Positions 10,784-22,500 of a stretch of DNA of 64,000 bases are shown here, one piece after another. Within the stretch, counting starts at the first letter, position 1. The number at the start of each line of letters is the position of its first letter. The stretch is from NCBI GenBank assembly GCA_951394405.1, contig OX596335.1, positions 2,170,001-2,234,000 of the forward strand. The letters are read 5' to 3'. A model generated the notes under the pieces. The model saw only the letters and a list, made by a program, of their open reading frames with translations, was not told the DNA's origin and did no database searches. The stretch comes from Coprinellus micaceus. Its lineage: Eukaryota; Basidiomycota; Agaricomycetes; Agaricales; Psathyrellaceae. A program made the position numbers and the translations under genes.

Positions 10784-13700
10784 CTACCATGAGCCCGTAT
10801 CGTTCAAATCGATATCGTTAAATCCCTCCTCGCCCTCGTACTCATCTTCATCACTGTTGCCCTCTCCTGCCTCTGGATCGTCTGAAAGAGCATTGTCATC
10901 TGCCTCGTCCTCTTCATCCGCTTCCCTCATCGCCTCATGAATGTTATCTGGTGTGTCCCACTCCCCTTCGTCATCCTCGTTCTGGAGATCTATTGCTGCT
11001 CCTCCAGTAAGGCCGAGCACCCGCTTCTCCTTATGAAACCTGATATCATGCTCATCCCTATCCGCCAAGAAACTGTCGGTCGCCTCGCGAACCGCCGCAT
11101 GACCAGCTCCTCCACCTCTATATCTCATGAACATGTCACGGTCAACAAAGCTGTCACAATTTTAATACCTGGGCAGCGAGATGTTGAGGTGACTTACATG
11201 TTGACAAAGAACCAGTTCCAGTCCCTGTGATCCTCGCTGTCCACCCTTGCGATGGACGGTCCCAAGCCATTTGTGGATCTTTCCCTTGCTTGGTTTGGGA
11301 TAAGGTGCACGGCACGAACAATTTCGGCAGGGTCTACAAATCCAAAGGCTGGTGATTTGTCGGCCTTCTCGTTCACAAAGCCAACAATGGGGAGATTCTT
11401 GGTCTTCCAGATTCCCTGCTGTCCTTTTCGGAGCCCATACCACCTCACCCACACAACCTGCATCACCTTTGACCGTGTGTCAAGCGCACCTGGTTTGAGG
11501 TGCTTATACTTGACATGGAACACCTTGAGCATGTGTCCATACCACCACCTGTGTGTTCCATCATCCTTGGCAAGCATCATGAAATCCGCATTTCCACGAT
11601 TTGGATTGAAGTAGTCTTGAGCGCGACGACAGTCGTAGGTGGTGTAGTTGACCCTGAGTGTCCCATGCATGTAGATTGTGTTGTCTTCAATGATGAGGTG
11701 GCTGAGCTCCTCTGGGGTAAACTGATTTTCGTCATCGTCGTACTCTGCACCCAATATTCGGGCCAGGATATATGTTCGCAACCTCCGGATAAAATGCTAG
11801 AAAAAATAAATACAGTGAGCTGTCAAAGTTGCTATAAGTTACTCACATTCAAAGCAGGGTCACCAGAGAGCTCATCTATCCAATTGAAGAGGTTCACTTT
11901 GTTAAGTGCCCTTTCATCCATCGACATATGGTCATGGGCTTCTGGTGGTGTGGCTGGAAGGTTATCACCAAAAATGGTGGGGATGCTACCTGTTTTGCCC
12001 TTTCCACTTCGGATGTGTGCTCGAATACTTTGGACCTGTTTGGCCTGTTCAATCCGCTGTAGAACTCGTGCTCTATGCTGCTGCTTGGCAATTCCAGGTA
12101 CAAGGTGTGCGTGTGTCTTGGGAGCACGTAGGCGTAGCCCTTTGGGGCACTTGTGCTCAAATTCAACCTGGTGTAGAGTTATAGTTTTCTGATGGAAAAA
12201 TAATGCTAAAACATACCCATTGTGCTGAAGTATTATCGCTAGTCCCAATACGCCGGATAAAGTGTGCATGATGGCCCAGACCGTGAATCTTGAATGTCTT
12301 GTGCAGGGTAAACTCCTTCTTGTTGGGTGCTGGTCCACCTTTGGGGGCTACAAGGGGCTTCTTTCTTGGACCCTTTCGTCCTGTCTCCCGTGATGGAAGA
12401 GGTCGGGTATCGTACACCTTACAGGTTGTGTTGATAAAGTTCCGCAAGGATTTACCCAGCCTGTAGGTAGATGCCTCCAGATCAATGACCGTGTCCTCTG
12501 AGTGGTCCCGGAGTTTGGCCAGAGCATGCCAAGTTGCAAATTCAAAAAGCAACTTTCGAACACGTGTTCCATGAGGTGCTGGTAGAAGTTGATGAAAGGC
12601 AGGAATTGCACACTGTAAACAAAATTGAAAATGGTCAAAGTGTTTTGTCTTTTGGATCTAGTAAAGTGGCAGCATACCTGTAAAGCATCCTCAAAGTTTC
12701 TGGCAGCCCACTGTTTCATACTTGAAACATTATCAGGAAAGCGCCGGATTGTATCTCCACCAAAGGTTGGGGTTGATCTGTACCTTTCATTCAAAGTATT
12801 GATCTTACCCCCACCTTCAGCATAGAGGATTGACAAGAGATGGACGAAAGCAGCTTTCCATATTCCCAACTCCATCTCATGCATGAAGTCTGGGACGATG
12901 AGGTTATGAAAATCGAAGCTGCATTCTCCTAACTGTTGTGAGAACTCGGAGAAGGCGCTCTAGATGTTCCTTAGTTCCACCCAACTACCAAAAAAATTTA
13001 GCACATACCACAGTTGGAACCAATGACTTTGGACCAAGAAGTTCCTTGACATGGTCAGAGGTCAGAGGCACTCCTTGGTCATATATTAGCTCTCGTGCTT
13101 GGCGTATAGTTTCCCGAGTCTCTTCATCGTCTCGCCTTGGGAACTCTGCATGTATGGCCATGTCCCTTTTAGTTCCAAGTTGAATAACACCAGACATTGG
13201 AACAAGGCAGAGTGGGCATGGACATGCAGACAGTTGCTTGATGCAGGCAGCAATTATCCTGAAAATGTATGTGATCAATTAGTTATAGCCTTATCATCTC
13301 AATTTCCCTCACCTCTCCATATAGTCCATTGAGTGGATGAAAAACCGTGGAAACATGCGGCGGACAACACCATCCCAGAATTCAAAGTCGGTACCATGCA
13401 AGTATGCTTCCTTCAGCTCAGGGTTGAGCAACAGAGTGATGATGGCATGGTAGAGCTCACGCTCCATGAACGATAAAAGCTCTGCAGTGGGATCCTTGCC
13501 AAATTTACGCTTGTACCAGTCTTGAAACTTATCTGGGAGCTGTGTAATATGATAATTAATCTCTGTTTCCTCTGAAAGCTGGCCCAAGACACACCTTTTT
13601 AAAGTACACAACATGTTGGGTTGCAAGTGATGCTGCCTTGGTCCGTTGAATCTTCGACATATTTCCACATTGGAAGTACATGGGGTGAATGGACTGCTTT

Positions 13701-15234
13701 CCGAAGTTTGCAAGTTTGGTGCCATCAGATCCAAGCACAATGGCAGCTACCACAACTTCTCCGATCCACCCTTGATGGCGTGCCATTGCAGTGACTTTCT
13801 TCTGCTCTTCCAAGAACGCTTCAGATGTGTAAATCTCGCCATAGTGAACTTTTGGTGGTCCATCATCTGATAATTCGTACTGTCAGAAGCCGGAGATGTG
13901 ATAAAACTCGCCTGCAGGATCAGAGAACATGGTCTTCAGGACCTCCATTAGGTTGCGGACCTGAATGCCAGTGACTGTGTACTTTGGAGCTTCGGCCTCT
14001 GGGACGTCAAAGCCATCACATGGCACAGAGAGCTCGACCGACTTTGTCTGCCACTTGTCCATCGTCAAGAAGTTTAAGTCCACTTTTGCATCATAGGCAT
14101 CGAGTGCTCTCAGCGCATGATCAAGATCAAGGCCTGCCATCTCCTCTTTCTTGAATCTGGGGTCTTGGATTATCTTCACAAGCTGCTTCGCTCGCTCTTT
14201 GGATAGGTGTGGACCTTTATGAAACCATGTCATGAACATCCCAACAGACTCGTTGCCAAAGAGATCAGTGAGCGAAGGTGAGGAAGGATCACTTTCTTCA
14301 TCTGTGTTGTCCAATTCAGTGCCAGACCTCCCAGATGGGGGTGGAGCGTGTGCTTGAGAGATATGGTCGCCCTGTGCGAGGTGTGCAAGGGTGTACACGT
14401 CTTCGGGGATGACAGAGGGTTTTCCATCTTCGTAGATGCGGTATAGTCGAAACTTGTTGGGTTTGGTCTGAAACGGGACAGAATTGTCATCAAATCCTTC
14501 TGCTGGTGAGAGGACGTCAAGAGAGGGTAACAGGTCTTGGTAACGAGCAATGAGAGACCGTCTTGAGGGTGCATCACGCAGTTCTTCATCGTCAGACCCT
14601 ATCTCCTCCTGCTCACTCTCCTTCTCGCTGTCATCGAGATCCATGTTTGAATTCCGAGACCCATCAGCCATGGGCTGAGCATTGTTGCCATTGTCGTTGT
14701 CCTCAGCTTCTGATTCAGAGCCAGAGGCTGGAGGAGAATTGGGGCGATCAATGGTCGTATCGTTGTCATCAAGCCCCCCATCGTGAAGCTGCCACTTGTC
14801 TTGGCCAGTGTGGACTTGCCAGTCCTGAATCCCCGATGTTAGATGGTCACCAATGCATGACCAAAACTGTTTATACTTACATCCCCTGCTTCATCAGAAG
14901 TACCAATAGGGCTGCTCCGACCCGGATTCAGTGTAGAATCACTACTGGGTTCAGACCTCCGAAATTCACCCCCATCACTGGGTGGGTCGGGCATATGGGA
15001 CTTCATTGGGGAAGCGAAGCGGACCCTCTTTGAAGGCCTCTCGGATGGCTCGGGCGGAATTGCTGCAGCTGCTACCTGCTGCTGGGCCCCTCGGTGTGTG
15101 GATTGTAAAAGATGGACCCGGTGAGGATGGCTCCTCCCAGAAATTGGCTTTTGTGGGCACTTTCCTTGATGGCCAGCAAGTGCATGACGGTTAGGGAAGC
15201 TGCGGCCACACCCAGGCCAAGGACAATTGGGCAT
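10784..15234 (-). pseudogene. KDZ-superfamily (Plavaka) transposase, 9 exons, one in-frame stop
   Basis: Transposase of the Kyakuja-Dileera-Zisupton superfamily, Plavaka type, with an RNase H-like catalytic core. Nine exons join in phase: 15234-14881, 14824-13595, 13539-13313, 13258-13009, 12959-12678, 12612-12217, 12167-11847, 11796-11198 and 11150-10784, about 1,341 codons. Visible features are an N-terminal zinc finger (C4, C9, H22, C26), an acidic linker, the first core motif GSDGTKLANFG with Asp near residue 485, a cysteine cluster CPCPLC followed by LGTKRDM, the second core motif PDFMHEMELGIWKA, and the C-terminal DRDMFMRYRGGG block with an acidic tail. A TGA at 13885-13883 (codon about 432) interrupts the frame upstream of the core; every other splice and frame is intact. 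No intron of normal size removes it. CGA to TGA by CpG deamination is a plausible origin. The family call rests on recalled Plavaka sequence features. Confidence 0.87.
13883..13885 (-). other. In-frame TGA stop in the transposase
   Basis: On the minus strand the frame reads through DPAGEFYHISGF, then TGA, then QYELSDDGPP and on into the catalytic core in the same frame. The only flanking GT/AG pair that would remove it defines an intron under 35 nt, too short for this genome. It is therefore read as a nonsense mutation in an otherwise intact gene. Confidence 0.75.
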
Positions 15235-15400
15235 AGTACAGTGCAGGAGTGAAGAAGCGCTCGCACTGCTGCACAGCACCAGCTGCCAGCAAGCCACGGC
15301 GCATGTGATCAATGATCACGTGTGGCTGGCGCGTCTGTTGATGGGCGCGCCTGGGGTTTCCCCAGCCATATCTTGATCTTCTACCACCACTGGCACCATC
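15235..15400. promoter_or_regulatory. 166-bp divergent promoter region between transposase and DUF6698 gene
   Basis: The start codons of the minus-strand transposase (15234) and the plus-strand DUF6698 gene (15401) are separated by only 166 bp, so their 5' leaders and promoters must share this space. It contains an interrupted palindrome, GTGATCA-A-TGATCAC, at 15305-15319, a plausible site for a dimeric DNA-binding protein. No TATA box is obvious. Confidence 0.5.
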
Positions 15401-18400
15401 ATGGGTCGTCGTCGGCGAAGAGCACCTCCACGCCCTGCGGTTGGAACCGATCCACACCATCCCCTCCACCCCAGTCTCGAAGACCACGCCCAAGCTGTTT
15501 ATGAGGGACTCGAGATCATCGCCAACGAGAAACCACTCCCAAAGTACGCCGCTTTCCCCATAAAGATGAGGGTACACTCACATTTTCAAAGGAGTGTTCT
15601 GCCGGTCAAATGGTACTGGGAGGTATCACGGAGTTTCCATATGCGACTGTCTCCGTATCTCCCTGTCACTGGAATCCTAGCCGATGTTCAGGCAAAGCAG
15701 GATCAAGAGCAGTGAGTAAAGGCGAGAATCTGAAATGAATGTAAACTCATTTTCTACCCCTAAAAGAATCGATGGGACTGGATACGAGTTCCCGCCTTTC
15801 TACATTGAGTTGCTCACGATGATGCCTGGAGACGGCAACCGGTTTGAAGAAATGCTCCGCATGTTACACCTGGTCGACGTTCAAGATAAAACACAACGAG
15901 CTATTGAACTCTTCGACATCGTGCGTCCCTCCCCTTGACCAACACTCGCCAAATACGCCCCATATCTGACTATATGCGGTATAGCTGGATGATGCCTGCC
16001 ATGACGCGCGGTGCGATTTGACGAAAGACCTCAAGAAAGATGTCATTCTCTACGTCCAGGCCGTCTATGGGGCCCTGACCCCACCAATATCCATCACCGA
16101 CAAAGCTGCAAGGGGGTTCAACCACACCCAATTTGGAGACCTCATCGTGGGTATCAAATATCGGGCGGTGTACAGAAGGGGCCCAACGTGAGTCGTACGG
16201 TTGCCCTTCCGTATTCTTCGTTTTCATAGCTATATAGGGCCTACTGTGAGGACGTCCGTAACGGGACAAGACGTCACAGGAACGACTCCCTCCCATCCTT
16301 TCTATTTCCCCAGGGTCTCGTTTACGACCCCAAGAAACCTGAGATGGGACTCGGAGAAGGGGAGGTGTTTCTTTCGGTATGTTTCTTTTATATCTCGAGA
16401 TAAGTCCCATCGTTCATACACATCTACGGTGTAGTGCCTCCGACACTGGGCCACAGGTCGATCAACTGCGTTGGGCGGGCCCTCTACGTCTCCTAACCGT
16501 TCAAACGCAGAGAAATGGGGAATCGTTTCAATCACTCCATATCTTTTTGCTTCTGCTGCATGCCAGGTGGGTCCTCTATCTGCCTCAGTGGCTCACTCTC
16601 ACAATTTGCGTGAAGGCATATGTCAGTATTTCGTCCATGTCCGAGTGGGGCGACCGAGATGGAAGGTTCAATGTGGAAAAACTCCATTCTCAGCTTGTAA
16701 AATTGCTCAAGGACCCGGATTTCGAAGACATCCTCGACGCCGTTTCTCAGTGCGTGCTCTTCTTTACTTGGTAATGCCGCCGTTATCAATGACCCACCCT
16801 GTAGCAAGGTTCCCGGGCTCCCTACTGCCGCACGCCGTCCAATTTGGGAGCTCGAGGACGATGCCGACGACTCTGGTTCCGAGGGTATCGATCCCATCGA
16901 AGAGATGAAGAGGCTGAGAAAGGAAGCCGCTTCAGCGGCTCCTGGTGAGTACGGAATTCCTTCAAATATACACACACCCTGATGTTTATCCCAGATCGTG
17001 GCGCCCCTCACCAAGGCGACCGTCGACCTGCCCGTGACTCGCGCCAGGGTGCAAGTCAGATTCAAGCTCAACCTTCAACCGCCGCTACACCTCAGCATCC
17101 TCGGGCGCGCTCGCAGCATTTATCATCGTCTCGAGCCCCCAACAACAACTCAATGGCTCCTCCAAGTGCCAGTGCATCCTCGTCTCGAGCCCCGGCACGC
17201 CATGGCCGCCCATCGCATGGTGGTGATCCCAACGATGCCGGCGCAAACGATAACTCTGCTGCCCGTCCTGAGATCCGTCCCACCTGCCCCTCCAGAGGCA
17301 CATCGTCCTCTCAAACACCAGCAAGCCGCCCACCCCGCAACAATGGCAACATCAGCACGAGTACGAGGGAGCCCCCGGCGCGGAATTCCACTCGCTCACC
17401 CCACCCCCAAACGCTGCCCGACAGTAACCGAGGGCTTAGTGCCCTTAAACGTGGGCCGCACTCGTCTCAGCACATCCATGGTGCCCCTCGGGACCTCCCT
17501 CTCGGTCAAACCCCACCTCCCCGGTCCAATGCCTCGTTGTGGAACCCAGCACCTACATCCCGGACTCTACTGGCGACGACCCCCCGAACGAGATTCCCCT
17601 CGCCCAGAACAGGCAAACATGCACGGGGTTACCCCTCCTCTCAGCTGTTCACGGCCACCCCTGGACGCTCGTACTTCGGCCGGTTCGACTTTCATGCTCC
17701 TGATTCGCCGCAAGGTAGCTCGTTTCAGGCTGTGAGCCCCGGCGAAGATGACGACATGTACGTGCCGGAAGGTAGAGAAGATGGGAACGGTTATGAGTAT
17801 GAAGAGTATCCAGAGGACCAGGGTACCCAGCAGTCTGATGATCACGACAACGTAAAGTCTAAGAACGTTGAGGCACGTCACGAAACACTTTTCACACCCA
17901 TTCTAACCATTATATTCTAGACCCCCGTTCATCAAGCCCATCCTCTCGACGACGACGACGACGACTATGGAACACATGGCACTTCTCGATCCCTCTTACG
18001 TCGAAGGGTGCGTGACCTCCAGAGTGTCCTTCATTCTTCTCACCGCCTTATAGAGGGCCGAGGCGACTTCCAGCGCAACCAAGCCCAAGATTACCGCTCC
18101 CGTATTCCAAACTCAAGAAGATCCTGCCGCAAACGGCCGTGAGCAATCGCATGCTACCATCCAGGCAAACAGCCTCAAGCCAGCCCTCACTGAGAAAGAA
18201 CAGGTGAGGTTTTGCGTCTACCACGACCGTGGATATGACTTTATTCGCTCCTGAATAACCCGTTGGAACAGGCTGCGTCTACCTTCAGGCAGAAACTGTT
18301 TGTTGCGAAGAATCTCGGCGCGGAAACGCAGGTGCTTACGCCGTCAAGGCGACTCAACGACGACTCTACCCGGAAGCACTATGACGACATTCTGGAAGGG

Positions 18401-18640
18401 ACTCCCCCGGCTCTGACTGAGAGCGAGTGCAGCCCCGGCCCTGCTACCTCTCGTAAACGAGCTCAGCGCGCGATCGTTAACACACCAGCCCCGGCGAAGA
18501 AGCAAAAGAATGCCGCCGCGCCAACGTCTCAGAGGACGAAGACCCTGGCGACCAAAGGCCGCAAGACTACTGCTGAGGCAACACGGTTCTTGCCCAACCG
18601 GACTGGTACTGGCCGTCGAAGCTCACTTTCACATGCCTGA
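15401..18640 (+). CDS. DUF6698-domain protein, 11 exons, transposon-associated
   Basis: Protein of the basidiomycete DUF6698 family; function unknown. Exons 15401-15711, 15767-15920, 15985-16187, 16238-16376, 16435-16566, 16616-16749, 16805-16944, 16995-17851, 17921-18007, 18054-18203 and 18272-18640 all join in phase to 891 residues, so the gene looks intact. Family features from about residue 105 to 330 are an FYIELLTMMPG opening, ARCDLTKDLKKDVILYV, RGFNHTQFG, the block PSFLFPQGLVYDPKKPEMGL, HWATGRSTALGGPS, and a tail ending in IWELEDD. The rest is long, disordered, rich in Pro, Ser, Arg and Thr, with acidic patches (DDDDDD) and basic stretches that could act as nuclear localisation signals. 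It is head to head with the transposase inside the same inverted repeat. An accessory role in transposition or its regulation is inference only. The N-terminal exon is the least certain part. Confidence 0.8.
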
Positions 18641-19045
18641 CGTGGTTCAGGTATTTGCTTGCTGGCTCTTGGGTCTGTTCTCTGCTGACCGACTGCATTT
18701 CGCTGCAGTTCCTTTCGCACGTGCACCGTTTCGGGCTCTCCGTTCTCGTTTCTCGACTCTTTCTTTTCGGGACTCTCCTGCTTTCCTGGGCTGCTCTACC
18801 CACTCTGGTGTGTTGCTTCTGTGCCTCGTATTCCGGGCTCTCGTTGCGCTGGCTTCGTACGGAATTCTTTGCTTTGTTCTGCTCATGGACGCTATGGGCG
18901 CTCGCGTGCCTCGTAAAAGTTCTTAATTGTGATTTTATTGTACTGTTTCTTATTATAATGGCAACTGCTATGTAAAACAAGCGTCGTAACGCGACTACGA
19001 AGCCCAGAGAGATCCCGGGACCCAAACCAGCCGCCAGGATACAGA
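18641..19045. other. Non-coding right flank inside the element
   Basis: Between the DUF6698 stop codon and the right subterminal repeat. It starts with a pyrimidine-rich, CT-heavy stretch (about 18650-18870) that is probably 3' UTR, and gives no supported gene. Antisense open frames of 65-152 codons reflect this composition bias. Confidence 0.4.
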
Positions 19046-19152
19046 CCAGCGTACACCAGGCTGGCGCCTAGCAGGTCCGCTGCACTCAGTCTGGCGCCCA
19101 GCAGATCCGCTGCACGCAGTCTGGTCTCGGCAGCCCAGCTGGTGTACGCTGG
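19046..19152 (-). repeat. Right subterminal repeat: 30-bp direct repeats inside a 14-bp inverted repeat
   Basis: CCAGCGTACACCAG at 19046-19059 and its exact reverse complement at 19139-19152 flank two 30-bp direct repeats (19061-19090 and 19091-19120, 27 of 30 identical). Read on the minus strand the unit gives ADLLGARLSAADLLGASL, again a five-residue pentapeptide-like rhythm. It mirrors the plus-strand tract at 8967-9224 at the other end of the element. Confidence 0.55.
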
Positions 19153-19209
19153 CCTGAACGAGCAACGCGGTCTGCGGCCCCAGCTCTGGCCTCCCAGATC
19201 CCCGGCTGG

Positions 19210-19243
19210 TCCACCAGATCCCCCGACCGCATTTTCGTTGATG
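19210..19243. repeat. Right arm of the candidate terminal inverted repeat
   Basis: The outermost 17 bases (19227-19243) are the exact reverse complement of 8853-8869; the inner 17 are partly conserved. Immediately outside, CGTCGG (19248-19253) is the inverse of CCGACG outside the left arm. Confidence 0.65.
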
Positions 19244-19523
19244 ACTGCGTCGGGGGTTGTAGGCAATTAAGCGCCCAGGTGCGCTCCCGCTCGACCGCGA
19301 CTGATCGCGCCCCTGTTGATTGGTGGCTTAGCACTGTGACAGGTAGATCAAAGCACCGCCCCCGCCGGGTTGAAGGTTATTTTTTTCAACGAGGCTGGGC
19401 ATGTTACAACAACAACATAAATAGGTCAATAAGTCATTTGTACTACGAGGTTCTGAGGATAGTGCATATGGCCTTTCTACTTCTACTTCCCGACGTTGTC
19501 ATCTCAGTCTACGCTTTAGTCTC

Positions 19524-22500
19524 TTAGGCATCTAGACATTCGAAAGGGGCGATCAGCCAGGATCTGCGACAAGATGGGAGTTATGGTGTACGTACAGTAT
19601 GACGTCCCGACCAACATGGTAGAAAGGCTTTGCAGCTGGTCTTCGTCGAACAGCAACTGATCCTTGTGCCAGGTATCTTGATGCGTCTAAACCACCACAT
19701 TAGACCCTGCCTTAGCCCGGTGCGGATGGAGAGCTTACCTTCTTGAATTCAGACGCGCAGTTGCGGATCGTGGTTGAAATTGGCGGTGGATCGGTTGCGT
19801 GAGCTGCTAACACTGGAGTGCTTTAGATCAGAAGAAGGCAGCCAGTGGTAAGAAATTACGGCTCGTACCCTCAGCAAGCGGCGGCAACCACGGTTCGATG
19901 GAATAAGGGAAGCTCTGGATGAGTGCACACAGGCCTAGAATAGCAGAATGCAGCGTTCTCAAATTCAGGGCATACTCCGGGCCTCCTCTGGAGGGTAACG
20001 TCGTCTTCTTGGCCAGTGTGACAAATCGGTTCTTCAGAGGAATGATGTTCTGGCGCTGAGATGTTCGGAGCACGCCTGAAAGAACCTTTGACGCCATCTC
20101 CCTGACCTCGACATTCTCGTTGGCCAAGCAATCTAAGAGAACTCGCATTACCTTGCTGGTTTGCTCAGGAGACAGCGACAGAAGATTCTTGTAGAAGAAT
20201 ATCACAAGTGCGGGCAGCCCATGAAGGCGAGTCTTCCATGACTGTAGCAGCGTTAGCAATCGTAGGCAATCTGGAAACAAGTCGACTCCATACCTGCGAC
20301 GATTCGATAGATGTTACATACTTTTCAAGGGTTGGCTCGACAAAATCGTAAAGCGAGGTCAACGCAGAAAGAATGTACAGAGCACCAGAGCCATACGCCT
20401 GGATTTCGGGATTGTCACTGAGTTCGGAGAGTCGAAGGATCTCAGGCCTGACAGCTCATCAGCAACAGGAAAGGTGGATGAGACGGAGATCCTTACATCA
20501 GCGGGACAATGTAAGGGATGATCAAATGGGCGGGGGCACCGTGCGCCGAGATCCAGATCCATTGCAGCACTAGAGGTGATGTTGGCATCGGTAAAGAAAG
20601 TAACCGAAGACGAAAGACTCACGAGTGAGGCAGACTTTGTCGTACTGGAGAGAAATCAGTAAGCTATATGCAGGCTAAATGAGAGTATCTACGCACCTGT
20701 GATTGATTGACACGAGGCGGGGGAAGCCGCTCTGCGCGCCACTGAGGGAATTTCTCGATGATGCCTGCAATATACTTTTGATATATCGCTTGCCTATGTA
20801 AAGGTCAGATGGCGTCGAGCATACTGTCGAATGAACTAACCGGATCTGCAAGGGGTCCGCTGAATCGCGGCACGCGAGGAGGAAAGCTTCAGTGGAGGGG
20901 TACCCTGGTTGCCACAGGTTTCGCATGATCAAATACAGATTATGACATAAGTGTTGGCGGATCTGGGATTGTGATGAGATAAAATGTCGAAATTTCGGGG
21001 ACAGGGTACATGCCTCGGCGTAGTCAGTATCAGCATTGTTGAAGAAGAGCTCGATGTATTTCGCTGCGTGAGGATTGAAGAAGACCCCGAGGGCGTCGAC
21101 GAGGTTGCTAAATATGATCACAGACTTCGCCACTGCGCCTCCTGTTAGCCTCCATTCGCTTCAGACCTGGATAATGCCTTACTTTGGAACGCAGACTCCC
21201 CCCTGAATTCAAGCGGCTGGTTGAATAACCAGTCGACCATCACCTTGCTTCGACGAGGGTCACGGTGTACTAATTGCTCCTGATTCGAGGGTCAGTATTC
21301 ACAGAATCTGAGAGTGGGATGGTAGCTGTACCCACATGGAAAACACATTGCCACATCGTGCTGGTGTCTGGTTTGATCTGTGCGTGGATGACATCTAACC
21401 GGCTCTCCGTCCAACCCCATACTTGGTCGGACGATTGTGGAGCCCAGTGCTTAATCCCACGTAACAAGCCAGTAAGCATCTCAGCGCCCGCCCGCTGCTT
21501 GAACTTGTCCGGCTCCGAGATGAGAGTACCCGCTACATTCAACAAGCGGGAAACGTAGTCCCCGCAACCGAACATGGCGGCTGCAGATAGAATGCACATT
21601 GGTTAGATCGTCTCTGAGAAGGTTGAGATTGATGCCAGCCTACCGATATGTTTAATGTACCTATAGTTCTCCATCCTGATGCTGAGCGTGGGCGAGGTCT
21701 TGCTGGGCTCTTGCGACCATAAGGCTGCGAGTTTATCGAAGTAGCCGTCTGCAGAAACAACTGCATGAACGGCATGTAGAAGGGCGCTCGATTGTGCCTC
21801 CCAGGTGACCGATTCGAGAGGCGTAGCGTTGTACACTTCGATCGTTTTCGCCCAAGACAGGAAACCGGTATCTATTTTATCCACGTAGAATCCACTGCAA
21901 GATGGTGAGCTCACGTCAGGGAGTAGAGAATAGAGGGGACAACCTACCTTTCGGAGACAGGCTTTTGAAGTGATGCAAGAAAGCCAGTAGGATTGTCGAT
22001 GGCGAGGCTCTCCTTCCGTGGATGCTTCCATTCCGCAAACCAAAGCTCCTCGAGGGACTTGCTGTAAGTCCGCGCCTTCACCATGTATAATATCCCGGCC
22101 AAAGACCTGCGATCATAGTGTCAGGAACGTCCGCGTAGTGAAATTAACCTGGCCATAGTACCTGTGAGATTGGGAGGCTATTGTGGGCTGGGGACTCAGA
22201 GTCTGCTTAGCGAAAAACTTGCCCACGTCCGCTGGGATAGGCGCGTCCCGTCGGATGAGGTTATTCAGGATGCTCGCGGCTACTTGCACGTAACGCCACT
22301 GAAGCGACTCGTCAATTGCATGGATTGCAGGAGTAGCCCAATATTGCGTACGTGAGTGGTAGGTCGCGTCGCGATCTCCAGAACAGCGGAAACCTAAGCG
22401 AAACCGAAGATGAGTCGGTGGTCCCCATGGAGCAAAGCCGACTCACTGTCTGTTGATACGCAGATTCTCTGCTCTGGCGGCGGACTTGGGTCTTCGCGAT

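Larger units (their letters stand above)
8853..19243. mobile_element. Candidate two-gene KDZ/Plavaka-type DNA transposon bounded by an inverted repeat
   Basis: A perfect 17-bp inverted repeat, CATCAACGAAAATGCGG at 8853-8869 and its reverse complement at 19227-19243, encloses a Plavaka-type transposase gene and a DUF6698 gene. Similarity extends inwards to about 27 of 34 positions. A further CCGACG/CGTCGG match lies a few bases outside each arm, so the true termini may be slightly further out. I could not identify a target-site duplication. Inside both ends lie subterminal repeats with 15-nt periodicity in mirrored orientation, and CTGGTGYAC motifs occur near both ends, as expected of transposase-binding subterminal repeats. 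KDZ elements are known to be large and to carry passenger genes. The roughly 10.4 kb extent is an inference from the inverted repeat; the gene content is seen directly. Confidence 0.65.

Noticed and set aside
10317..10940. A 207-codon plus-strand open frame with Ser-rich end
   Set aside because: Its 3' part is antisense to the acidic C-terminus of the transposase, and its 5' part shows no domain or promoter features.
13861..13930. An intron that would remove the TGA in the transposase
   Set aside because: The only GT...CAG pair spanning it in frame would be under 35 nt, while introns here are 45-65 nt, and the flanking residues align with the family as one continuous exon.
19588..19595. Blm10 ending with a 32-nt intron and a PG tail
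   Set aside because: An acceptor CAG 32 nt downstream would give SYYPG, but the intron would be too short; the 64-nt intron gives the conserved SYYA end.
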